Assembly (NCBI GenBank): GCA_037367355.1 | Contig: CM074695.1 | Location: 1,674,001-1,738,000 of the forward strand | Source: Neoscytalidium dimidiatum | Lineage: Eukaryota > Ascomycota > Dothideomycetes > Botryosphaeriales > Botryosphaeriaceae | Reading direction: 5' to 3' | DNA length: 64,000 nucleotides | In this document: one piece after another, positions 41,700-53,373 of the stretch | Layout: every line of letters begins with the position of its first letter | Position numbering within the stretch: the stretch's first letter is position 1 | The notes under the pieces: model-generated | What the model was told of the DNA's origin: nothing | The model's database searches: none | The model's input: only the letters and a program-made list of their open reading frames with translations | Translations under genes and position numbers: made by a program

Positions 41700-43592
41700 T
41701 CAAGCAATGGGGTGTGAGTTCAGCGGTCCATCCAGTTGGCCACTGCTAGACCGACGACTGGTGTGGTTGGGTTGTCTATTCCCGTCTTCCTCCGGTGCAT
41801 CAATAGAGATTCTGGGTCTCTCACCTCCACGGACATGATCATCATCCATAGAGATCGTAGAGACGGCGCCACTGCCTCCGCTGGCAGTCTCCTGTATCGG
41901 AGAGACAGAAGGGATTCCGTCTCCTGCCCGCTCGGAGAACTGATAGTCCTCATCCACCGATGAGATTGACTCGGAGCGGCGCCTGTTGTGTTCGTCCTCG
42001 CTGTCCAGAAAGCCATCAATGTTGGTTGGCGAAGCAAGAGGAGAAGGGACGCGGGGCCTCGAATGGTTCGAGATAAGTAGAAGATCTGATGGCTGGAATG
42101 AAGTGCGTCGCGGAGTAGACGAGCCGGCATCACTACCCGTATAGGCAGTCGTTGCTTGACTCTCCCAGGTAGCATTGCTACGTCGCCAGTAGCTATCACG
42201 ACCACGACGGCTCTGACTCCTCCCACGAATCGAGCCCCCACTGCTCACAGAGAGGCCTGGCTCGCTAATGTTGGGCAGTTGACTCAGAAAGTGGCTGCCT
42301 ATGTGGGCCAGGTCTGCTGAGTGACGAGAGATCCTTGACTCAACCGAGGGCTGTGCAAGATCCAAATGATAGAGAGAAGCGCGATCCGTAAGTGGATTGT
42401 CAGGGATGAGAGAGCTTGTCGGCCTCCGGCAGTAGCAGTCGACAGGGCATTCGCACCTGGCTCTCCGTGCATCTTCAGTCTTGGCTGCTCTGATAGCTCG
42501 GATATGCGCGTCCCGCTCCGCATTATTGGACTGCTTCTGGGAAGGAAGAGGCTTCTGATATGCGTCGTCACCATGTAGATCAGATCGAGTCCGCGGTTCG
42601 GGGGCACTTTGGCGACGGGGCACAGGGCGAGGTACAAATTCTTCCAGGTTCTGGGCCGATGTCGCTGCGGCTCTATCTTGATTGTCTGCTTGAGCTGAGC
42701 GGTTGGACTCCTGATGCTTCCGAATGGGCATCGGGCGATTGTTCTCCGTAGTAGTTGCTGGTGTAGTGTTCGCTGACTGGCAGCTGGCACGCCGGCGTAC
42801 ACGTCTGATAATCCTGGAGACACGAAGGCGGCATATAATAGCCTTCAGCTTAGCTTTTACTCTAGTGAGGCCGCGCTTATGAATGTCCCTCGCAGCCTCT
42901 TCCGATCGTTGGATTCCCAGTATAGGACCGACCTGGTCTGGTTGTTGTGTTCGATCAATCTCGTTCCTGCTGCTCCTGGACGAATTTTTCGATAAGGGTC
43001 TGGTGTCTCGTCCTGAAGAGGAAGATAGATGGGCTCGAAGTCGCGATGCTGGCCTTGGCTCATCGTGAGGTTGTGCAAGACCGTCGTCTTGCCTCTGGGG
43101 GACCGTGCAGGTAGTGAGAAAGGGACTTCCAACGGCACTCATGGAATGAAGCCTTGTGAGGAGAGCAGAAGCGCCGGCGGGCCCATCCTCGGTAATACCG
43201 GTGCTTGCCCGACCTGACAAGTCACTGGCGAAGGTCAACGTCCTGGTCTGCTGTGAGACAAGAGAGGTGTGGGTTGAGTTGCCGCCAAGGCCAAACCACT
43301 TGTAGGAACAGTTCTCGCACCTGACGCCGTTGTAAACGCCAGGCAAACGGGACAGCCTGAGAGTCATTTTGTTATGCCAATGATGGCATTGGGGACAGCT
43401 CCCGTGGAATTTCACATCCCACGTCCCGCTAGGAAGAGAACCAAAAGACATCGTGCTGGAAGCAGTAGACAAGTTGGTGGCGCGCCTATCGGAGGAAGAG
43501 ATTCTGGTGGGATTCTGACGTGAGGCATCTATGGCTGTTGATGTACTCGGCGTCCCGGCGACCATGGAGGATGGGGTTTTGGGGACGTCCAT
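41700..43592 (-). CDS. hypothetical protein with N-terminal zinc ribbon
   Basis: Unnamed fungal protein, intronless, 630 residues from the chosen start MDVPKTPSS (an in-frame ATG 67 codons earlier gives a poorer leader). A single compact element stands out: GSCPQCHHWHNKMTLRLS (Cys66, Cys69) and VRCENCSYKWFGLGG (Cys92, Cys95), which fits a treble-clef or zinc-ribbon knuckle pair. After it comes a long Ser/Arg/Pro-rich, probably disordered chain. This has one basic amphipathic segment (RVKAKLKAIICRLRVSRIIRR), a cysteine patch (RARCECPVDCYCRRP) and Ser-rich phosphosite-like blocks to the end. No membrane segment. Function unknown. Confidence 0.72.
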   Translation of the reverse strand: MDVPKTPSSMVAGTPSTSTAIDASRQNPTRISSSDRRATNLSTASSTMSFGSLPSGTWDVKFHGSCPQCHHWHNKMTLRLSRLPGVYNGVRCENCSYKWFGLGGNSTHTSLVSQQTRTLTFASDLSGRASTGITEDGPAGASALLTRLHSMSAVGSPFLTTCTVPQRQDDGLAQPHDEPRPASRLRAHLSSSSGRDTRPLSKNSSRSSRNEIDRTQQPDQVGPILGIQRSEEAARDIHKRGLTRVKAKLKAIICRLRVSRIIRRVRRRASCQSANTTPATTTENNRPMPIRKHQESNRSAQADNQDRAAATSAQNLEEFVPRPVPRRQSAPEPRTRSDLHGDDAYQKPLPSQKQSNNAERDAHIRAIRAAKTEDARRARCECPVDCYCRRPTSSLIPDNPLTDRASLYHLDLAQPSVESRISRHSADLAHIGSHFLSQLPNISEPGLSVSSGGSIRGRSQSRRGRDSYWRRSNATWESQATTAYTGSDAGSSTPRRTSFQPSDLLLISNHSRPRVPSPLASPTNIDGFLDSEDEHNRRRSESISSVDEDYQFSERAGDGIPSVSPIQETASGGSGAVSTISMDDDHVRGGERPRISIDAPEEDGNRQPNHTSRRSSSGQLDGPLNSHPIA

Positions 43593-45141
43593 GGCTCGGT
43601 CCTCCAGATGGTGGGAAGAGTCCACCTTCAAAGGTTGGCAGATGGGGCTAGCCGGAAGCGCCGTTGCAGAGCATATAATTAGGCAGTGGACCGGCCTTGC
43701 CTCGGCGAGGAACAGGCAGAGAAGAGGCCCCAGACGGGCGGTTGGAGAGCTGGGCCCTATAGGAGGGCGCGAGGGGGCCGAAATGCAACACACTCAGACC
43801 CGGACAACGAGAGCAGAGGCCAGCGCGGAAGCACGGGCAGGATCGATATAAATGAGCAGATCAACAGCTGATTACGTGCCTTGCCCATCAGGCGCGGTGA
43901 AAGAGCGCCAGGCAGCCCCCAACAGGTGAGGCTGAGGAGTGCCACAATTCCCTGGCACTGCCGCAGTCCATCCATCATCGGCCGCGAGCTCCGCCACAGC
44001 TGCTGTCGGAAAGGAACGATCGTGGTTTGTCTGCCTGCGCAGAACATCGGTGTGACCCAGTCGCTGCGCTGCATGCGTGCGCCGCGTTTGACTGGGCGCG
44101 CGGCCGCCTTAGGCACCAGAGCAGGGCATACTGGACCGCCGTTCGGTCTAGCACGCGGGCAGCGCGATGCCGCGAGCGATGTCTTGGGAAGCCGGCCCCG
44201 CAGCTGACGGACGCCACAGTTCTCTCGCGCTGTTGTGGGCGGTGTCGAGACGGTTGCGCGCGAGGGCCGAGCCGCCGGTCAAAACGCAGTGAGCTATGCG
44301 ACGAAGGCCGCCGGGCCCAAACAATAGCAACAGAGGGCCGCCGCCGACGCCATCTCCGCACACAGCCCTGGAAGAGGGAGTGGCGGCCCGCCGAAAAGAC
44401 GGCTTGCAGCCCCCACGGCTTGCCGAGGGCCGTCAGCAGTCGACCGGAGCATAACGATTTCTGCTCGCCTGGCCGGTATGCGCTCGCAAAATAGCAGCGC
44501 CATAGCCGCGCTCTGGATGTTGTAGCTTACCTCCTTTACTTAGCAGCTGTCTGACCCACAGCCGCGATGTTGTGAACGGAGGACGAACAGGGGTGCGCCG
44601 AGGTATAGCATAATCCAGGTCGGGGTGCTGGTCGATCACTCTCGCAGCTGGGAGCAACGCGGCTCGGAAAGGATCTCGTGGACTGCAGAGATCTCTCAAG
44701 CAGGCAGCAATCGCTTGTAGCCCTTGACGACCGCCAGCTGAACGGATGTGGTGTGCAGGCAAGCCGCCGCTCGCCGACTGGCTGTCGTGAGGCGGTGCAA
44801 GCGACGCCAAACCCCTGGTGCTCTGACATCAGCGCCGGCTGCCTGCAGCCTTGTGCTCCACGGTCCGCGGGGAGACGAGAAAATTTGGCCACCAGACAAA
44901 CTCTGCCCGAGATTGAGGCATTGGCAGACCGGAGCCGGTAGTGGCCGGCGGCGATGAATAATGGGACGACGCTGAGGGGAGAAGCGAGTCGCGCGGCCTG
45001 CGAGCCACGGCCGCAGATGCGCTGGGCAGCCCCGCGCGTCGCGTGCCGCCGACACCGGAGCTCAACCATCATCTCTCCACCCCGCGATTGAATATTTCGA
45101 GGTTCTGCAATCAACCCTCCAACCACCCATACACGTCCAAC
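43593..45141. promoter_or_regulatory. divergent region before LEU2
   Basis: GC-rich spacer between the leftward zinc-ribbon gene and rightward LEU2. Long open frames on both strands look random (Arg/Ala/Pro-rich, no motifs). The Leu3-type site at 44929-44938 is the only regulatory element recognised. Confidence 0.5.
44929..44938. promoter_or_regulatory. Leu3-type binding site upstream of LEU2
   Basis: CCGGAGCCGG matches the Leu3 consensus CCG-N4-CGG in its full form CCGG-N2-CCGG. It lies about 204 bp upstream of the LEU2 start codon, a usual distance for an upstream activating site. Leu3 with alpha-isopropylmalate activates leucine-pathway genes in yeasts and moulds; binding here is inferred from sequence. 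Confidence 0.6.
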
Positions 45142-46577
45142 ATGCCGTCCTTCAACATTGTCGTTTTCGCAGGTACGTTTCAGGTCCACGCTCATTGCAA
45201 GAAACACTAATTGGTCCCTAGGTGACCACTGCGGCCCTGAAGTAAGCACCATGCTACCAGAATTGCGATCAGGATAGCTCACACATCCGTGTCAGGTCAC
45301 CGCCGAGGCGATCAAGGTGCATCATAGCATTTGAAACAATCATGGAGCTTCCGCTGACTATATCAGGTCCTCGAGGTTATCCAGAAGGAGAAGCCCGATG
45401 TGCAATTCAACTTTCAGCACCATCTGCTCGGCGGCGTACGTTGTCGCGCTTGTTGTCCTGCTGAAAGAACACGCCCAGCTCATCTGTCTAGGCCTCTATC
45501 GACGCGACCGGCGAGCCTCTGACAGACGAAGCTCTTACCGCCGCGAAGAACGCCGACGCCGTTATCCTCGGCGCCATTGGCGGACCCGTGAGTCCTCCCG
45601 CAACCTTCAGCCCACACCGAATAGCGCATGTCTGAAATATCATTGAGCAGAAATGGGGTACTGGCAAGGTCCGCCCTGAGCAAGGTATCCTCAAGCTCCG
45701 TAAGGAAATGGGCACCTTCGGCAACCTGCGCCCCTGCTTCTTCGCTTCCGAGTCGCTCGTCGAATACTCGCCGCTCAAGGCCGAGGTGTGCCGCGGCACT
45801 AATTTCAACATCATCCGCGAACTGACAGGCGGTATCTACTTTGGCGACCGAAAGGAGGACGACGGCAGCGGTCACGCCCTCGACACCGAGCCCTACTCGC
45901 GCGAGGAGATCGAGCGCGTCACCCGCCTGGCCGCCAACCTCGCTCTGCAGGAGAACCCGCCCGCGCCCGTCTGGAGCTTGGACAAGGCCAACGTGCTGGC
46001 CACCAGCCGCCTGTGGCGCAAGGTCTTCACCGAGGTCATGGAGAAGGAGTTCCCTCAGCTCAAGTTTGGCCACCATCTCATCGACTCTGCCGCCATGCTC
46101 ATGGTCAAGAACCCCCGCGCCCTGAACGGCATCATTGTCACCAGCAACCTCTTCGGCGACATCATCAGCGACGAGGCCAGCGTCATCCCTGGTAGCTTGG
46201 GTCTCCTTCCCAGTGCCAGCGTCGGCGCCATTCCCGACGGCAAGACCCCGGTCAACGGCATCTACGAGCCTATCCACGGTGAGTAGCATTCCCTACCTTG
46301 CCTTATCGAGATAGCTGGCAAGTACTAACGTATCCAAAAAGGCTCTGCCCCCGACATCTCTGGGAAAGGCATCGTCAACCCCATCGCCGCAATCCTCTCC
46401 GTTAGCATGATGCTCAAGTACTCCCTCTGCCTGCCCGAGCTCGCCACTGCCGTCGATGTTGCCGTCAAGAACGTCCTCGACAGTGGTGTCCGCACCGCCG
46501 ATATCCAGGGCAAGGCTTCCACCAAGGAGATGGGCGATGCCGTCGTTTCTGAGCTCACCAAGCTTTTGAGGAAGTAA
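45142..46577 (+). CDS. LEU2: 3-isopropylmalate dehydrogenase
   Basis: Third enzyme of leucine biosynthesis: NAD-dependent oxidation and decarboxylation of 3-isopropylmalate. Seven exons: 45142-45172, 45222-45241, 45296-45316, 45367-45435, 45492-45587, 45651-46278 and 46342-46577; 366 residues, the normal size. The first four exons are tiny (31, 20, 21 and 69 nt) and together spell [20 protein letters not shown] and [14 protein letters not shown]. Signatures are [37 protein letters not shown], the metal- and substrate-binding region [20 protein letters not shown] and the adenine-binding [19 protein letters not shown] (across intron 6). A Leu3-type site sits upstream. Confidence 0.96.
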
Positions 46578-47570
46578 GACCAAAAATTAAGGAAGGGAAG
46601 GAAAGTTGAAGACCCCATTTGAGGCCATTTCTGGGATATCAAATTTTAAGCGTTGGAGAATGAATGATACATGTGAGCACTTATCAAAAGTATAGGCTGT
46701 AAAAGCTGATGTGGGGACCAAAACGAAGAACGACAGGCTTTCATACTTGAGCTTGGAGGGAAGGGAGAACTGAAAACCTTGTTCAAGTGATGCTGCAGCA
46801 CAAGGGCGCAGAGCCCAACAGGAAGACATTCTGCTCCATCGCCTTCACGAAATAATGACCATGATAAGATCAGCGCGTGCCCCTTTTGAACTTTTCTATG
46901 AAATCGATTCTTTTTGTTCGTTCCACGTATCTCATCCGCCCCGAATCTTACTATTCCATTTCCACCAACCGGTCTCTTACTTTTTTCTTTCCGCCGATAA
47001 TGTTACAATTCGTCCCCTCCGATCAGATTGCCCCTTTCCTCACCAAAGTATTTGTTTCAATCTCACATCAAAGGCCTAACCATTGTACGCAATCTTTCGA
47101 CTTCCACCAATTCCCAGAAAGAGCAAAAGGCCAGCCCTCCAATGTACTGCTGACTCCCCATTGAAGCCCCCCAGAACGAGAGGCATCGCATGTAGAGAGA
47201 GACAGAAAGAGGGAGAAAATAATAGACTTCAAGCCGACAAGTAGAACTCCTGCTCACCCAACTCGTGAACACCGCATCTCCAAAATACCTCACCGATGAA
47301 GAAACAGAAAAGTCATGAGCGATCCGTGGTATCAACTCAAGAAGGACGCGCTCTGTGCAAAGATACAGCTGAAATCTAGAGGGCGGAGGAAACGGCAGGA
47401 TGAAGTTTATTTAGAAAGGTGCGGTGGTTGTGTTTGCTGGGGTAGGTCGGGTCGGAAGTCTGCGGGATTGCGAGAAGCTGGTGTTATCGGTGCAGTGGAT
47501 AACCAGTGGCCAATGTTTGCGAGGGATCGGGTTCTTCAAAACCCAACCCTCGATTGCGTCAATTCGGACT
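46578..47570. other. convergent 3' spacer
   Basis: Between the stops of rightward LEU2 and leftward elongase. AT-richer from 46850 to 47110. No exon chain, repeat or RNA gene seen. Confidence 0.5.
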
Positions 47571-49203
47571 TTAGTGCTTCATCATGTCCGCATAGCTGAT
47601 ATCAGTTTTGTGCGGGTCCGTAGTGCTGAGGCCGCCGTTGGCGTGCGTGCTCGCGTCCTGTTCCCCCGCCTTCTTCTTAGCCGAGCCATTCTGGAGTGGC
47701 TTGCCATTCGCCGAACCATTCGCAGCTGTCAGCTCACGCTCGACGCCGTGAGCGGCATCCTTAGCGGCCTTGGACGTAGCGTGGGCCTTGGAAGCCTGGG
47801 AGGTGCGCTTGATGTACGAGCGGATGAAGAAGCGAACGAATAAAGCGCTAGATCTATGTTAGACCGGGTCTGCTTCAGTCATACGAGAGAGGTATGGGAA
47901 CTTACGTCAAAGGCATCAGGTAAATGACATTCAACCAGATGGCGAACGACTGGCCAGTGGTATCAATGCAAGGCACCCGGACGTATTCGTCCCTCCACCT
48001 AATCTCCTCGCGCGTCTCAGCCGGGTTAGAGGCCTCGGCCCCAAAGATGTTCCCAGAATCGTCACGAACGTTCTCAGCAAGGCCCTCCTCTCCAGCCGCG
48101 CGGAGGAGCATTTTCTTGATCACAGCACCAAGACCGGCACCGGTAGCAGCTGAAGCGACAGCGGTCGCAGAAGACGAGACTACGGAAGCTGCCGCCTCTG
48201 CTGCGGAGCTGACAGTGTGGACCAGGGTATAGGGAGTAGAGACCGGGACCGTGTATGAGGCAAACAAGTGAAGAGCGGCGAAGTTTGCGCCAATGATGAA
48301 CTGGGCAATTTGCATGGTTGTCAGGGTACGCTTGATGGGCTGTGGGACACGCACTCCGAGCGCAGAGACGGTGTAGTAGGTGTACTGTCCGTGATACTAG
48401 TCTCATTATCCGAATTCTACGGCCCAATGATCTGGGTTAGGACTTACCATAAGCGCGTGAATACCCGAGTTGATGAAGACAAACATCCAAATGGGAGGAG
48501 ACATGAAGCGGATACCGGCCCACATGCAGAGCATGGCACCAGCGTGGTGATAGGTTTGCAGAGTGGAGCTACGCTTGCCCTTGGCCAGAATAATGGCAGT
48601 ATCCAAGACTTCGTAGAACTTCGAAAGGTAGAACCACCAGCCCCAGAAAGCGAGACCCTCATTCCAAAGCCTGCCAACGTCCGTAGGATCCGGCTCACCA
48701 TTCGCACCCAGCAAGATCTGGGAGTTCTTCACCTCCCAGGCCTCGTTGGTGTTGTTGAAAGTAGCAGCGTTGCCCAATCCGCGCGGGCCATGCATCTTGC
48801 AGTATGCGTCCACGTTCTCAACCAGACCAGCATTCAAGCCAGGAGTCATGCGGTAGAGAGCCCTGGCCATTGCGACGTTGGTAATGCCCGAGTAGACGGC
48901 CAAGAACACATTGTGGAGGATGACGAAAGCGAAGAAGATCCGGGTCTTGCTGATAGCCCACGGCTTGTTGCCGTGACTCTTGTTGTAGCGGTTGAGCAGG
49001 GTAACAGTGATAGCATAAACAGTCGCAATGGTCGCGGGGACCTTGGGAGACAGCAGCGCGTTGTAGGTCTCTGCACTGATGCTGAACGGAGCTCTGAGAG
49101 TGCCGGTAGGCAGCGGCGGTGCTAGGGCGGGCGGCGCCCAGTCCGGAGGAAACTTGAAAAGATCCCGCGAAGGGAACTCGACATGGAAGGAAGGACCTGA
49201 CAT
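47571..49203 (-). CDS. ELO-family fatty acid elongase with extended tails
   Basis: ER condensing enzyme (3-ketoacyl-CoA synthase) of fatty acid elongation. Exons 49203-48448, 48384-47906 and 47847-47571 give 503 residues, longer than the 310-350 of yeast Elo proteins. Family blocks are KFYEVLDTAIIL (KxxExxDT), TYHHAGAM, and NSGIHALM joined across intron 1 to YTYYTVSALG (NxxxHxxMYxYY). The histidine box reads Q216-T-Y-H-H instead of H-x-x-H-H. An insertion of about 85 residues (Ala-rich, then KKMLLRAAGEEGLAENV and acidic) separates the last two membrane regions. The Lys/Ala-rich cytosolic tail ends SYADMMKH. Confidence 0.9.
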
Positions 49204-50140
49204 GATGCGTGCGTGCAGCGGGAGATCTAAGCCAGGATGAGGGACGGCGGAGGTGGTGAGAGACGGGGAGCCCTGGGCGCTTTGTCTGGTCTCAACAGAG
49301 CTTCATGCAGGATGGCGTGGACTCGATCTCGATGAAGGCGGCGGGCACTGGCGGGATGATGGCTGAGACCAGGGGAACCAAGGTCGTTCAGGTTCTCTGG
49401 GAACAATTGGCAGGAGAGTGGGATACAAAAAGAATCTCTTGAGCGCATGGGTGGAAAAATCACCATGAGCAGGCCATGACGTTGCCGAGCCCCAACAATT
49501 CAGACCGGGGAACGGGCCCCAATAGGGCAGGCGCCGCGCGCCGCACTCATATGAAAGGGTCAAGTCGCGACATATTTTCCAATACAAGACCAGCGTGCCG
49601 CCTGCTATGCATCCCGCTACCATCAATTTCCTCTATGCTCTACTATTGTGCACTCTCCGTGGTCCTGTCCTGTCCGCAGTGTTCGCAGCGCACCGCTAGC
49701 GTTGGGGGTCGCAATACGCTCGCGTGCGCGATCGGAAGCGGACCGCCGCCCTGCGTCCTTCGCGGTGCACATCCTCGCGCAAGCGAGTCGCACACCCACC
49801 GCCAAGGGGTCTGATTCACGATGCCTCTTGCAAAGCCTCGGCAGATTTGCGCCTCCTGATAGGTCCATTTCGCACACGCCCGCAACCAAGCTCACGACGA
49901 CCAGTAGCATCGCAAGCCGAGACTGCCGTCGTGCTTCTCAACAATAATCTACGGCCGAACTTTTCTTCCTATCGCCCGGACTTCGTCTGCCCCTCCAACG
50001 CACATGAATATTTCCCACTGTGTGGCGACTACTGCCGCTGAACTCCTGAACTCCATACCAACCTGCTTGCTTGTACAGTCGCTTGTCTTGAATAGGAAAA
50101 AAGAACAAATAACAAAGCATCCGCATTTGCGGTGCAAGTC
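49204..50140. other. spacer upstream of the elongase
   Basis: Promoter region of the leftward elongase and 3' region of the leftward AIM3-like gene. No exon or distinct motif was identified. Confidence 0.45.
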
Positions 50141-51464
50141 TCAAGACGGCCTCGGCTTGCTGGAGAGCGGGACAGGAGGTGGCGAGGGTGCACCCGTCTC
50201 TGTCAACCCTTTCTTTTTCGGAGGAGGCGGAGGCGGAGGCTTCTTCCCCACGGGGCCCGGTGGAGGATTTAACGGTGATGCGGCTCCACTGCCGGATGCA
50301 ATACTATTGACTCGGTCCACAACGCCGTACTTTTGGTTCAAACCATTTGCGGTCTTCAGGCCTGCTGCGACCTGATCTCCATGTCTTTCGCGAAAGTTGT
50401 TGGCAGTCGAAGCGGCGCTACGCATGTCGCTAAACGAAACCGAGGAAGGGTCTTTGTGGAAGTTCCTGGCTGTTTTGAATGCTGCCTGCTTCTGCGCGAA
50501 TGTCGTCCCGCCTTCAGAACTAGCCGCAGGCTGTGACGATCCGGTATTCATCCTTGAAAAGCGCGCCTGAAGCTCTCCGAGTTGACCGGACTGGGCAGGA
50601 GACGCGGTACGGGCCGGCACTGGAGGAGAGGCGGTTGCAGCATTGCGCGAAGGCACCGGCGGAGATGCGGTTCGGCCAATACCAAATCCAGGTACGCTTA
50701 CCCCTGCCTGACCCAACCGGTTTATAGCACCTCCATTCAATATACCTTGGCTTGGTTGCGCAGGTTGGTCGTGGACGCTCTCCTGGTATGTTGGAGGTGG
50801 TGGTGGGGCATGAAGATCTGGGTGCGAATTTTGTCTCGGGGGCAGTCGAGGCGGAAGCTTCGGTTTTTGCGACGGAGCTGGAGGCAGTGCAGGCGTCGTC
50901 CTGGCAGGCGAAGCTGCATCGGGAGTCTCTTGTCCGGGACGTCTCACAGGAGGTTTCGGTAGATGGGCCGTTGGCAAGCCAGTCGTATCCACACGATACG
51001 GACCTGGAGGCGGTTTATATTCCTCCTCTTCCTCTGTGCGTGCGGCTTCGATCCGCCGTTGTTGTGAATGTTGAACTTGAGTCTGCGTCAAAGGCGCTCT
51101 CAGCCCGGCGTTCGCAGGAGTCGAGGTGTCGGGCAACCCGGTCGATCCGCTTGCACCGTTCGCTCCATTTCCATAGTATGCCTGGTGCTTTGGAGGAGGC
51201 GCAAATGACGCGGGGTCTTTCAGCGACGAGAGCGGTCTGGACTGGTGGTTTCGTTGCTCCGCATAGGGGTCCTTGTTGCCTCTACCAATCCATCCTTTCT
51301 GGTGCAGATAGTGTCAGCCGATACGTCATGTAGAGGACTGCCGGGCGATGCGGGGAGCGGAAGCGTACTGCTTTGTCCTTCAGGCCCGGCTCCTGAGAGT
51401 AGGAAGGCTTGCTGTTTTTCTCAGGATGCCAACCGCCCTTCGCAATATCCGTGAATTTGTTCAT
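50141..51464 (-). CDS. AIM3: AIM3-like actin-patch/endocytosis adaptor
   Basis: Two exons, 51464-51369 and 51298-50141, give 417 residues. The N-terminus MNKFTDIAKGGWHPEK then KGWIGRGNKDPYAEQRNHQ and RPLSSLKDPASFAPPPKHQ resembles the conserved head of filamentous-fungal AIM3 proteins. The middle is a proline-rich series of SH3-ligand-like repeats (ASPPVPSR, ASPPVPART, PPPPPPPKKK), fitting binding to BAR/SH3 proteins such as Rvs167. A conserved helix block near the C-terminus reads FHKDPSSVSFSDMRSAASTA and NFRERHGDQVAAGLKTANG. The in-frame extension before residue 1 lacks conservation, so the internal Met was chosen. Assignment is from remembered family features and is moderate. Confidence 0.65.
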
Positions 51465-51836
51465 GTTGTCTTCGTTCGCGGTTTGGAAGAGAAGTTGGTT
51501 GGGCGCGCAAGATGACGACCGTACTGGCGGCAATGGCAGGGATAAGGCGCGCAATGCTCCTTGGCGAGGGGCTATAAGTCGTGGCCACTACGCGCACTGA
51601 CAGGTGCTTCCATCGGTCTCTAATCAACTTCACTATTTGGTGAGGTATCAAACGCATCACAGAAATTATGCAGAAGCTCTCGCGAAATCTTGTCTTTTCC
51701 TCAAGGATAGCCTGAAGTGCCCTTTGTTTCGTCTTATTGCCAATGGAGGGCCACTTTTGGCAAATCCCTGTGCGTTCTCCGATATCAAACAGTATACCCC
51801 GGCCCTCTAGAGCAATAATGATATACCGTTACGCTT
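51465..51836. other. spacer
   Basis: Short region between the starts of the leftward AIM3-like gene and the stop of the leftward APC10 gene. Nothing coding seen. Confidence 0.5.
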
Positions 51837-53373
51837 TCAGCGTAGCTCCGCTATTCCGAAATCCGGTTCTGGCATATCCCTAAACTTTTTCTTCTTGTGT
51901 GATAGAACCTCAGCCTTAGAAGTAGCTCCCTTCGATAGCCTCGCGGCGTGGTTTTGCCTCTCCTTGAATGCCTTGTCTTTTGCGAAAATCTGTAAGCCCC
52001 TCAGGTGTGTATCCTTTCCATTCTGGTGGTTCTCGAGGATTTTGACCTGTACCAGCATGGCCCTGAGGACAGGTAACTTCTTAGTCCTCCGATGTCCATG
52101 CTCGCCACCGTCTTCATCATTACCAAGTTCGTCCTCGGAATCCGACCCATCATCGTCTGAACCGTCGACTGCTCCGACACCTTCAAAATCTACATTGACC
52201 CAGCCTCGCGGCTCAACGAATGACATGACACCCCATTCTTGAAGATCCATCTCCCCCATGCCAGCTAGAAACGCAATCTTGGTCGGCGTGTAGCTCTCAT
52301 CTTGGTCAAAGTCAAGGTATATCCGCATCGCCACTATCTCAACCACCTTGAAGAAATGTATGTTGAGGTAGTGCGGCTGAGGTCCATCAGACTGCCAGAA
52401 GAGAGATGTGGATGGTGAGCGCAACTGAGGAACGCCACACCCTGGCTTGCTGCTGGACACAGTCCATGAGGCAAGTGATGAGATCTCTTTCAAATTGGGT
52501 GGTAGCGGAGGCGTGCTCGCTTCTGTTGGAGATTCTGGAGCACGGGATTAGCTGTCCGCTCGCAGCGACAAAAGGCTCATCTTGAAACATTAGAAAGATG
52601 AACTGCGCAAGTGACAGGGATTGTCTGCGATGAGATCTTGGATGAGCTTTGACGCAGTTGCATCAAATCCCAATGGTATGGGATAGCAGATAAGCGTGAT
52701 TTGAAGTAGCCGCCACCAGATCTGAATCACAAGATCAAAGAATAATTCCGACGAGCCAGAGCGCTGAACGCACTATTGTTTTTCGGCGGGCTGCCAGCTT
52801 ATACCCGAACAGGCAATCATCTGTGAAGCCGGTGGCCAAGGCATACGGGCTGAATCAAATTGACAAGGTTTTCTACTCGATATAGTGGGCTCAAGAAAGA
52901 CTAGTGGTGGCTGCCGCTCGAACGACAGATCGCAGTCTTGAACTGACACCCTGTTGCTTGGGTCTTGGTCTCATCTACGCCTTCGTCTCGTACTGGCGGC
53001 ACCGTGGGCACAGATGCACGCCGCGGCAGACAAGCTTCTACGCAGCAAAAGCAAAACCATTGAACGGGAAATCGCGGTATGAATAGAGAGAAGGAAGTGG
53101 GATTGACGGGTAAGGGAAAGGAAGAGTCACTTTTGCCTGGGGCAAGAATAAAAGAAATGTGCTGGGCATGGCGGCAGAGAGACAGCACATACCTGGTGGG
53201 TGTTCTTCCTCGTCCTCCTCGGCTTCGGCATAGATATCGGCCATGGCGGACTCCACATAGCCGCTTGGAGGCTCGTCGTGGCTTACATCATCTAGGTCGG
53301 AGGGCGGATCGAGCGGGTGTTCGGGCTGGGGCTGGGGCTGGGGTTGGCGGCGGCGACGTGTAGATGGCGGCAT
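51837..53373 (-). CDS. DOC1: anaphase-promoting complex subunit 10 (DOC domain)
   Basis: Processivity and substrate-recognition subunit of the APC/C. Exons 53373-53193 and 52534-51837 give 292 residues. A hydrophilic N-terminus (QPQPQPQPEHPLDPPSDLDD) is followed by the DOC jelly-roll: LKEISSLASWTVSSSKPGCG, LRSPSTSLFWQSDGPQPHYL, NIHFFKVVEI, IYLDFDQDESYTPTKIAFLAG and ENHQNGKDTHLRGLQIF. All are diagnostic. An acidic loop (VDGSDDDGSDSEDELGNDED) interrupts the domain, and the C-terminus is basic. The intron is 658 nt, about ten times the local norm; its phase (CCAG|GT ... CAG|AA, giving PPESPTEA) fits, but an undetected small exon inside it cannot be excluded. Confidence 0.9.
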
